From the NCBI GenBank assembly GCA_913064925.1, contig CAJYBN010000193.1, forward strand, positions 1 through 5,211: a DNA stretch of 5,211 nt, read 5' to 3'. Shown piece after piece: positions 1-4,322 of the stretch (positions are counted from its first letter, which is position 1; every line of letters starts with the position of its first letter). The notes beneath the pieces were generated by a model. That model made no database searches. It was not told the DNA's origin and saw only the letters and a program-made list of their open reading frames with translations. Source of the DNA: an uncultured Peptococcaceae bacterium (lineage in GTDB: Bacteria > Bacillota > Desulfotomaculia > Desulfotomaculales > Desulfallaceae). Made by a program: the position numbers and the translations under genes.

Positions 1-592
1 GGTGAAATACGGCGTGCAAAGGATTCTGGTGGTGGACTGGGACGCCCATCACGGTAACGGCATGGAAAGGATTTTCTACCGCGACCCGGGTGTGCTTTAT
101 TTTTCCCTGCACAGGGACTTTGCGTACCCAGCTACCGGGTGGGTGGAAAGGACGGGTGAAGGGGCCGGGCGGGGATACAATGTCAATGTGCCGCTACCGA
201 TACGAAGCGGGGATGCTGATTACCGTACGGCCTGGGAAACGGTATTGGTACCCCTGGCCGATGCGTTTCGGCCGGAGCTTGTTGTGGTGTGCGCCGGGTA
301 CGACGCGCACGCCGGCGACCACATAGGCGGCATGAACGTGACGGATGCGGGATTTGCCTGGCTGCATCGCTCGGTGATGGAAATCGCCGGGTTGCACGCA
401 GGGGGGCGCATCATCGTCACCCTGGAAGGCGGCTATAACCCGGATGTACTGGCACGCAACGTGCTGGGATTATTGAATGTCTGGACCGGTCGTGAAACAG
501 AAAAGGCGACAATTGCGGGCAAACCCAAAGCGGCGACGCGCAAAGTGCTGGAAAGGGTGCGCCAGGTGCACGGGGACAAGTGGAAATTATAA
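1..592 (+). CDS. Histone deacetylase/acetoin-utilisation family zinc hydrolase, 3' part
   Basis: This is the C-terminal ~196 residues of a histone-deacetylase-superfamily protein; the reading frame runs off the left edge. The GTG at 2-4 is probably an internal valine, because the family needs an upstream part with the substrate-channel His-His pair, which is missing here. Counting from that codon, the zinc and charge-relay motif DWDAHHGNG lies at 12-20 (ligands Asp14 and His16 by analogy with HDLP). The third zinc ligand is Asp101 in AGYDAHAGD, and the transition-state tyrosine is Tyr145 in LEGGYN. All visible catalytic residues are intact, so the enzyme should be active. Family members remove acyl groups from amines such as acetyl-lysine or acetylpolyamines; the bacterial substrate cannot be read from the sequence. 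The HHGNG motif resembles class II-like bacterial homologues. The stop codon overlaps the stop of the convergent nitrilase gene. Confidence 0.95.
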   Translation, partial: VKYGVQRILVVDWDAHHGNGMERIFYRDPGVLYFSLHRDFAYPATGWVERTGEGAGRGYNVNVPLPIRSGDADYRTAWETVLVPLADAFRPELVVVCAGYDAHAGDHIGGMNVTDAGFAWLHRSVMEIAGLHAGGRIIVTLEGGYNPDVLARNVLGLLNVWTGRETEKATIAGKPKAATRKVLERVRQVHGDKWKL

Positions 593-1348
593 CGGGTATT
601 CTTCTATGTCTTTCAGGTAGCGCCAGCGCCGGCGCGTGCGGGCTATCAGTTCCAGTTCCAAATCAACTCGGTAAATGCCCGGCTCGGGGCCGAAATCGGT
701 GAAAAACTGGCCGTCCGGGCCAGCCACGAAGCTTCTCCCCGCCACCTTCCGCCCGTCCGGATAAAAGGTATGGGTGTTGTTGGCCATGGCCAGGAACACG
801 GTATTTTCGGCGGCGCGGGTAATCCCCAAGTGCTGCCACAGGTCCATGCGGGCGGCGGGGATGTTGGCGGGATTAAAGATTATTTGTGCTCCCCGCCTGG
901 CCAGGCGGCGGGTTATTTCCGGGTAAAAAAGATCCACGCACACAACGGACCCCAGTAAAACGCCCCGGTGGCTTACCACGGGCGTTTTACGGCCCGGCGC
1001 CACAAAGTTCCTTTCGCCGATGGCATGGGAGGGAAACAGTTTTTCATAGTAAATAATTTCCTGTTGGCTGAGAAAGCTACCGGTAGACACGATATCGCCG
1101 TTCTGCCGGACGTAATGGGCGCCGGTCACCAGCAGCGTATTTTCCGCGGGCAGGTGCTCCAGTAAATCCAGCAAAACGGAACGGTAGTAGGCAAGGTCCA
1201 CAATTTGCGGCCCCAACCAGGCTTCGGGCAACAATATGATATCGGCGGGCGGAGGGATACTTTTCAGCCAGCCAATCATTTTGTTATGGTTTTCCTCCGG
1301 CTTGCCGGTGCTGCGGTCGAACTGTACGATATGCAGGGTGACGTCCAA
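587..1348 (-). CDS. Carbon-nitrogen hydrolase (nitrilase superfamily)
   Basis: The 253-residue protein is a normal single-domain length for the nitrilase/amidase superfamily, which hydrolyses non-peptide C-N bonds through a cysteine acyl-enzyme. The triad is complete: Glu42 in LLPEAW, Lys103 in YYEKLFPSH and Cys137 in VVCVDLFYPE. The second conserved glutamate is probably Glu144, and the usual RAAENTVFLAMAN segment follows at 178-190. There is no signal peptide or membrane segment, so it is likely cytoplasmic. The specific substrate (amide, carbamoyl compound or omega-amino dicarboxamide) cannot be told. The start is taken as TTG at 1348, because AGGAGGT lies 8 nt upstream; the in-frame ATG at 1387 would translate through that ribosome binding site. 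The gene is convergent with the deacetylase (shared TTATAA stops) and divergent from the TtcA-like gene. Its coding sequence contains a strong hairpin at 955-990. Confidence 0.93.
   Translation of the reverse strand: MDVTLHIVQFDRSTGKPEENHNKMIGWLKSIPPPADIILLPEAWLGPQIVDLAYYRSVLLDLLEHLPAENTLLVTGAHYVRQNGDIVSTGSFLSQQEIIYYEKLFPSHAIGERNFVAPGRKTPVVSHRGVLLGSVVCVDLFYPEITRRLARRGAQIIFNPANIPAARMDLWQHLGITRAAENTVFLAMANNTHTFYPDGRKVAGRSFVAGPDGQFFTDFGPEPGIYRVDLELELIARTRRRWRYLKDIEEYPL
893..908. repeat. 16-bp perfect palindrome inside the nitrilase gene
   Basis: The sequence CCGCCTGGCCAGGCGG is its own reverse complement. It encodes part of the RRLARRG segment just after the catalytic cysteine region. Symmetric arginine codons could produce it by chance, so a regulatory role is not claimed. 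Confidence 0.5.
955..990. repeat. Perfect 11-bp inverted repeat with inner stem, terminator-like, within coding sequence
   Basis: The arms GTAAAACGCCC (955-965) and GGGCGTTTTAC (980-990) are exact reverse complements. Inside them GTGG (968-971) pairs with CCAC (976-979) around the loop CTTA, leaving only the two bases 966-967 unpaired. The result is a stem of about 15 bp. The GC-rich core is flanked by A4 on the left and T4 on the right, the layout of a bidirectional intrinsic terminator, although four T is short. It lies in the nitrilase coding sequence between catalytic Lys103 and Cys137 (about residues 119-131). In the + orientation it could stop read-through from the deacetylase gene; in the - orientation it could attenuate nitrilase mRNA. 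The inverted repeat is seen directly; any function is inference. Confidence 0.75.
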
Positions 1349-1484
1349 CAGCAGGTACCTCCTAAAGCCGGCGCGCGGGCCGGTCATTGCCTGGCGCCGT
1401 TATTTGCATTAAACTTTAACCCGTACATGTTTCTATATCTAGACGCTAATTCCTGCAAGAATACGCTTTACGGGTGGTGGCGGT
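1349..1484. other. Divergent intergenic spacer between nitrilase and TtcA-like genes
   Basis: This 136-nt spacer must hold the leaders of both divergent genes. It is AT-rich around 1401-1450. A small dyad, TTAAA-C-TTTAA, lies at 1409-1419. No convincing -35/-10 pair could be fixed on either strand. The best minus-strand attempt is TTGCAG with TATAGA at 15-nt spacing (about 1432-1458), which is too poor to call. No RNA structure of a known riboswitch is recognised. Confidence 0.5.
1357..1363 (-). promoter_or_regulatory. Ribosome binding site of the nitrilase gene
   Basis: On the minus strand AGGAGGT is followed by 8 nt and then TTG at 1348. This near-perfect Shine-Dalgarno decides the start in favour of TTG over the upstream in-frame ATG at 1387, which has no comparable site. 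Confidence 0.85.
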
Positions 1485-2258
1485 TTGAAGGACGGTTATT
1501 TAAAGTGGGTGAAGGGCAAGGTAAAAAAAGCCATCAGCAACTACGGCATGATTACGGATGGGGACCGGGTGGCCGTGGGGCTGTCCGGCGGCAAGGACAG
1601 CATGGCGCTTTTGCACCTGCTTGCCCAAATTCGCCGGGAAATCCCGGTGCATTACCACCTGCACGCCATATTTATCAATCCCGGCTGGCCGGCGGACGTT
1701 GACGCCATGAAAAATTTCTGCCGGGAGAGGGGTGTTCCCTTTACCAACAAGCTTACCAACATTGGCGAGGTGGTTTTTACCTGCCGCAAGGAAAAAAATC
1801 CCTGTGCATTATGTGCCAACCTGCGGCGCGGGGCTATTAACAACACCGCCCGCGAATTAGGACTCAATAAACTGGCTCTGGGTCACCATCTCGACGACGC
1901 CATAGAAACTTTTTTTATGAGCCTGGTCTATAATGGCCAGTTAAAGACATTTTCACCGGTGACATACATGGACCGGAGCGGCATCACCTTGATTCGCCCC
2001 ATGATTTACTTGAACGGCAAGACCGTAGAAACCCTGGTCAAGCGCCTGGGACTTCCCGTATTGAAAAGCCTTTGCCCGGTGGATGGCAAAACTAAAAGGG
2101 AAGAGGCAAAGGAAATAGTGGCCTGGCTCAGCGAGCGCTACCCGGAATTTAGGACCAGGTTTTTAACGGCGCTGCAGACCTTGGATACTAATAACTTGTG
2201 GCCGCCGCCGGAGAAACGCCGCAACGTAAAAGCAGGTGAGGAGAATGAAAAAGAATGA
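1485..2258 (+). CDS. TtcA-family PP-loop ATPase, putative tRNA 2-thiocytidine synthetase
   Basis: The 257-residue protein belongs to the PP-loop N-type ATP pyrophosphatases of the TilS/TtcA group, which adenylate a tRNA base before modification. The ATP-binding loop SGGKDS is at 34-39. A CxxC pair (Cys107, Cys110, in NPCALC) and a later Cys197 in SLCPVDGKTKR match in order the three cysteines that hold the Fe-S cluster in TtcA enzymes. The second family motif, LGHHLDDAIETFF, is at 132-144. These cysteines argue for thiolation rather than lysidine synthesis by TilS. The third cysteine is not in the CGSQ context of E. coli TtcA, so the exact base or position modified is uncertain. TTG at 1485 is the only usable start after the upstream in-frame TAG at 1440, with only a weak GGTGG-like ribosome site before it; GTG at 1509 is a weaker alternative. 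The 3' end overlaps the next gene by 14 nt. Confidence 0.9.
   Translation: MKDGYLKWVKGKVKKAISNYGMITDGDRVAVGLSGGKDSMALLHLLAQIRREIPVHYHLHAIFINPGWPADVDAMKNFCRERGVPFTNKLTNIGEVVFTCRKEKNPCALCANLRRGAINNTARELGLNKLALGHHLDDAIETFFMSLVYNGQLKTFSPVTYMDRSGITLIRPMIYLNGKTVETLVKRLGLPVLKSLCPVDGKTKREEAKEIVAWLSERYPEFRTRFLTALQTLDTNNLWPPPEKRRNVKAGEENEKE
2234..2239 (+). promoter_or_regulatory. Ribosome binding site of the membrane-protein gene
   Basis: AGGTGA lies 5 nt before ATG at 2245, inside the end of the TtcA-like coding sequence. It favours ATG 2245 over the in-frame GTG at 2236, which falls within the site itself. Confidence 0.65.
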
Positions 2259-2697
2259 TAATAGATATATAGCCGGCCAAGCGCTAATCGGCCTGGCGGT
2301 GTTTTTACTCATATACACTTATTTTTATTACAGCCGGGTTCAGCGCATCAGCGGCGCGGGCGAGGAATGGGGCATAGCTATACTCCTGTCCCTAACGGCG
2401 GTACTGGTGGGCATGCTGGTGGAACTTGGCCGGTTTTGGGGCTGGGTCATAGAAGTCCGCATTGACGCCAATTTGTTGGTACTGCAAGGAATACCGGCAG
2501 CCATTCTTTCATTGATTCCGGGACCCGTGTGGCTGCAAGCGGGCGGCAACACGTACCCGTTCATATTTTTTGCCGATCCGGTGGTGACCGGTGTTTCCGG
2601 CGTATGGTTGGGAGTGGTGGTTTTTCGGTCCGTCTTCAACAATAAAAAATTAAAAGACGAAGAAGAAATAAAGGATAAAATGCCGGGTGAGCAATAA
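2245..2697 (+). CDS. Four-helix membrane protein of unknown function
   Basis: The family of this 150-residue protein is not recognised. It has four hydrophobic stretches at about 8-29, 43-61, 74-97 and 112-131, so it should be an integral membrane protein with a short lysine/asparagine-rich N-terminus. A strongly charged tail at 132-150 (rich in Lys, Asp and Glu) is probably cytoplasmic. No catalytic motif, signal-peptidase site or cysteine is seen. A proline-rich turn (LIPGPVWL) sits at the end of the third helix. The start ATG lies 14 nt inside the TtcA-like gene, with its ribosome site in that gene, so the two are co-transcribed and probably translationally coupled. This overlap gives no direct clue to function, because tRNA-thiolation enzymes are soluble. 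Coding status is well supported by frame, overlap and hydrophobic pattern. Confidence 0.82.
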   Translation: MKKNDNRYIAGQALIGLAVFLLIYTYFYYSRVQRISGAGEEWGIAILLSLTAVLVGMLVELGRFWGWVIEVRIDANLLVLQGIPAAILSLIPGPVWLQAGGNTYPFIFFADPVVTGVSGVWLGVVVFRSVFNNKKLKDEEEIKDKMPGEQ

Positions 2698-2753
2698 GTA
2701 ATAAGTTTTGCAGTTAGAGCAGGAGAAACGCTGGGAAATGTTGTAAATTTTGC

Positions 2754-2761
2754 AGGAGGTG
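2754..2761 (+). promoter_or_regulatory. Ribosome binding site of the coiled-coil gene
   Basis: AGGAGGTG is followed by a 6-nt spacer and TTG at 2768. The site is an almost complete match to the 16S anti-Shine-Dalgarno and fixes the start. The in-frame TTG at 2750 would place the site inside the coding sequence. Confidence 0.9.
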
Positions 2762-2767
2762 TTTTTC

Positions 2768-3331
2768 TTGCTCTGTAAAAGGTACGGTGAAATATTACTG
2801 CGTTTGGAGGAACTGGGTGCACGGGCGGGGAAGCTGAATAACCGTGAAAGGCAGGAATTGCGGCACTTGCTGGAGGAGCAGGCTTGGCTGGGCGAAGTAG
2901 TGCTGAAACAAGCCCGGTCGGTGCTTGAAGACATCGATAAAAGCGTGGACAAGTTGTTTGAGTGGATGATTCAAGTATCCGACATAATAGACCGCGCCGC
3001 GGGCGAAGAAGGTACCCCAGAGGACGTTTTACGCCTCGCAAAGGTCGTGCGGGAGGCGGGCGAAATAAAAAAACATTTAAGGCGGCTTCACCCGGCTGGC
3101 GATGAAGCAAGCGGGCAGGCCCGACGGGAAGCCCTACCGGCTGCGCCGCCGGTGGAAATAACTCCGGCCGGCGGCAAAGAGAACAAACAGTACCGCCCGC
3201 CTAAGGAATTTATAGAGGCACTGGCGGCAAAAATGGTGCCAGTTGTTTACCCGCGTTACGTCAACGTGCTGGAGGACACTTCTGTCGCTGTCTTGCCGCC
3301 ATCCCTTGCCCAGGCGCCGCGGCGGCGCTAG
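2768..3331 (+). CDS. Helical/coiled-coil protein of unknown function
   Basis: The 187-residue protein is soluble-looking and not recognised as a family. Residues 1-108 are almost wholly helical by composition, rich in Leu, Glu, Arg and Lys with heptad-like leucine spacing (for example RLEELGARAGKL and RQELRHLLEEQAWL). This predicts a helical bundle or coiled coil. Residues about 109-143 form a Pro/Ala/Gly-rich, probably flexible linker. A short C-terminal part at about 144-187 contains RPPKEFIEALAAKMVP and ends in PRRR. There is no signal peptide or membrane segment. A helical N-terminus with a flexible tail is seen in adaptor or chaperone-like proteins such as FlgN, but no diagnostic motif supports that. 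TTG 2768 is chosen for its excellent ribosome binding site. The gene follows the membrane-protein gene by 70 nt with no terminator between, so one operon is likely. Confidence 0.82.
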   Translation: MLCKRYGEILLRLEELGARAGKLNNRERQELRHLLEEQAWLGEVVLKQARSVLEDIDKSVDKLFEWMIQVSDIIDRAAGEEGTPEDVLRLAKVVREAGEIKKHLRRLHPAGDEASGQARREALPAAPPVEITPAGGKENKQYRPPKEFIEALAAKMVPVVYPRYVNVLEDTSVAVLPPSLAQAPRRR

Positions 3332-3365
3332 GGTTTGTAAGGAATAACGGGGCACGCCGGCCCTC

Positions 3366-3394
3366 TTGTACAAAAGAACGAAATAAAGTATGAT
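3366..3394 (+). promoter_or_regulatory. Candidate sigma-A promoter upstream of the 3428 gene
   Basis: The -35-like TTGTAC (3366-3371) and -10-like TATGAT (3389-3394; five of six to TATAAT) are separated by exactly 17 nt. Transcription would begin near 3401, giving a leader of about 27 nt that contains the ribosome site. The -35 box is poor (three of six), so this is moderate evidence. Confidence 0.45.
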
Positions 3395-3415
3395 TGTGCA
3401 CATGGAAATGAGAAA

Positions 3416-3422
3416 GGGGTGA
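3416..3422 (+). promoter_or_regulatory. Ribosome binding site of the 3428 gene
   Basis: GGGGTGA, preceded by GAAA, lies 5 nt before TTG at 3428. It resembles AAGGAGGTGA with one change. It favours TTG over the GTG at 3419, which lies within the site. Confidence 0.75.
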
Positions 3423-3427
3423 AGCAT

Positions 3428-3913
3428 TTGCAATATGTTACGGAAACGGTTTATGCCGCCAGTGCCGCCGGTGTTGTCAAAAGCTTTTTGCAGGCCATCA
3501 ACAACGGCGATGCGTTGACTTTCTGGCGTTTGCTGGATAGGCAGGGGCAGGGATACTTTATGGGAATGTGGTTTTACGCATTGGGTAATGCGGACCTGGA
3601 AACGGTTTCCCGGCTGGCCCAGGATGATAATTTTCTGCGGGACGCGTTGGTTGATATAGTGACTAATTTAAAGTCTAGTTTGGGGGCATTGCTGGACAGC
3701 CCTCAGGTAGGTAAAATACAGTATCAGGACAGCCGGCATGCCGTGGTTCCGGTAAGCACCCCTGGGCCTGAGGAGCGGCCGCTGGTGGATTACATCCCCT
3801 TAGTACTGGAACTGGCGCCCGGGGACGAACAGCTGCCGGAAGGTAATGCGGGAATGACTTGTTGGCGTATAGACACCCTTAAGTGTTTCCAGGTCAAAAA
3901 AACGAACGCGTAG
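3428..3913 (+). CDS. Unknown protein, possible NTF2-like fold
   Basis: The 161-residue protein is not recognised with confidence. The N-terminal stretch VVKSFLQAINNGDALTFWRLL (17-36, with one residue beyond) has the pattern of NTF2/SnoaL-like and DUF4878-like domains: a helix ending in an acidic 'NGD' turn followed by a second helix. Residues about 94-155 are strand-rich (KIQYQDSRHAVVPVS, then YIPLVLELAP and MTCWRIDTLKCFQV), as the sheet of such a fold would be. This is only a pattern impression, and no catalytic residue can be named. There is no signal peptide or membrane segment; Cys145 and Cys153 are the only cysteines. A candidate promoter precedes the gene and an intrinsic terminator follows 45 nt after its stop, so it may be a single-gene transcript. 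TTG 3428 is preferred to GTG 3419 because of the ribosome site position. Confidence 0.77.
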   Translation: MQYVTETVYAASAAGVVKSFLQAINNGDALTFWRLLDRQGQGYFMGMWFYALGNADLETVSRLAQDDNFLRDALVDIVTNLKSSLGALLDSPQVGKIQYQDSRHAVVPVSTPGPEERPLVDYIPLVLELAPGDEQLPEGNAGMTCWRIDTLKCFQVKKTNA

Positions 3914-3958
3914 CGTTAGAGCGGCTGGTCTGCCCGGCCTGTTGACTTCCGGATTTCG

Positions 3959-3981
3959 CCCGGCGTGCCGGCCGGGTTTTT
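3959..3981 (+). terminator. Intrinsic terminator after the 3428 gene
   Basis: CCCGGC (3959-3964) and GCCGGG (3971-3976) form a 6-bp all-GC stem around a 6-nt loop, followed directly by TTTTT (3977-3981). The position 45 nt after the stop at 3913 is right for ending transcription of that gene. The stem is short but strong. Confidence 0.75.
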
Positions 3982-4009
3982 CGGCCGCAAATTGAGCAGG
4001 TGTTTTGAT

Positions 4010-4015
4010 GGAGGT
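4010..4015 (+). promoter_or_regulatory. Ribosome binding site for GTG at 4023
   Basis: GGAGGT is followed by 7 nt and GTG at 4023, which is ideal spacing. An ATG at 4008 in the same frame has its own AGGTG (3998-4002) 5 nt upstream and is the alternative start. Either way, translation enters a frame that stops at 4065-4067. Confidence 0.65.
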
Positions 4016-4022
4016 AAAGGGC

Positions 4023-4264
4023 GTGATTATTTTGTGCAAAAAAAATAATGACTTATTTGCGGCTTGACGGTAATCTTACTGTTTACCGTTTGCTGCTGCC
4101 TGGAGCAAATTGCGCAAATTGTCCGGGCGGTACAGGTGAGAAGCGGAAGTGCTTACGAGCTTTATTATGAACCCCAGGCTCAAGAACTTACGGAGCCGAC
4201 GGTAAGGTTATCCGGCAGCCGGGGGTATGACAGCTTGAACGGAGATAAGCAGCATAAAGTATAG
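4023..4264 (+). pseudogene. Small membrane-anchored protein gene split between two frames
   Basis: Starting at GTG 4023, translation gives a short Lys/Asn-containing peptide (MIILCKKNNDLFAA) and stops at TGA 4065-4067. The frame that reads on to TAG 4262-4264 is open only from 4052, and there it encodes LICGLTVILLFTVCCCL, a membrane segment of typical length. A +1 nt insertion (or 2-nt deletion) somewhere in 4050-4064 would join them into one protein of about 80 residues with start, positive residues, one membrane helix and a polar tail. The split may be a real frameshift mutation, a sequencing error or a recoding site. Alternatively two coupled ORFs exist, since TTG 4064 overlaps the TGA. 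The family is unknown. Confidence 0.45.
4064..4264 (+). CDS. Downstream ORF of the split gene, 66 residues, unknown
   Basis: If translated by itself from TTG 4064, this gives 66 residues: a hydrophobic start (TVILLFTVCCCLE), an EQIAQIVRAV helix, then a polar tail (SAYELYYEPQAQELTEPTV and on). There is no ribosome binding site before 4064, so independent initiation is doubtful. It would depend on coupling to the peptide ending at TGA 4065-4067 (TTGA overlap). Its membrane stretch is short unless the frame is extended leftward to 4052, which favours the frameshift reading given for 4023-4264. The segment at 4105-4122 is a near tandem repeat (GCAAATTGC, GCAAATTGT). Confidence 0.4.
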   Translation: MTVILLFTVCCCLEQIAQIVRAVQVRSGSAYELYYEPQAQELTEPTVRLSGSRGYDSLNGDKQHKV

Positions 4265-4287
4265 CTGTCGCGGGTTTTAATTTTAAT

Positions 4288-4298
4288 AAGGAGGCGAT
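4288..4298 (+). promoter_or_regulatory. Orphan Shine-Dalgarno without a following gene
   Basis: AAGGAGGCGAT lies 24 nt after the stop at 4264 and matches the AAGGAGGTGAT consensus with one change. No ATG, GTG or TTG occurs at usable distance. A CTG at 4308 would open only a short frame (25 sense codons) antisense to the neighbouring gene. It looks like the remnant of a lost downstream gene, or a chance match. Confidence 0.4.
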
Positions 4299-4322
4299 AG
4301 AGTCACCCTGCACCTTCAGTTT

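Noticed and set aside
450..464. Near-consensus sigma-54 promoter sequence, TGGCACG-N4-GTGC, on the + strand
   Set aside because: It lies inside the deacetylase coding sequence, has a mismatch in the -12 box, and the next rightward gene starts about 1 kb away beyond an opposite-strand gene. Probably chance, although a sigma-54 activator is nearby.
1346..1387. ATG start at 1387 for the nitrilase gene
   Set aside because: It would translate the AGGAGGT ribosome site (as part of FRRYLLL) and add 13 residues not expected in the family, which starts directly at the first beta strand.
1205..1702. Open frame of 165 codons on the plus strand
   Set aside because: It crosses the nitrilase gene antisense, the intergenic spacer and the PP-loop region of the TtcA-like gene in another frame; both overlapped genes have intact catalytic motifs.
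2340..3110. Long open frame of 256 codons on the minus strand
   Set aside because: It is antisense to two genes with good ribosome sites. Its product is Pro/Ser/Thr/Arg-rich without domain features, and no ribosome site supports it.
3315..3329. GC-rich hairpin (GCGCC, 5-nt loop, GGCGC) at the end of the coiled-coil gene
   Set aside because: There is no T-run after the stem and it lies within the last codons, so it is not called a terminator.
4293..4307. Possible terminator hairpin of the sigma-54 gene on the minus strand (GGTGA, 5-nt loop, TCGCC)
   Set aside because: The stem is only 5 bp with a G-T pair and is followed by TCCTTA, not a U-tract. It also coincides with the orphan ribosome site.
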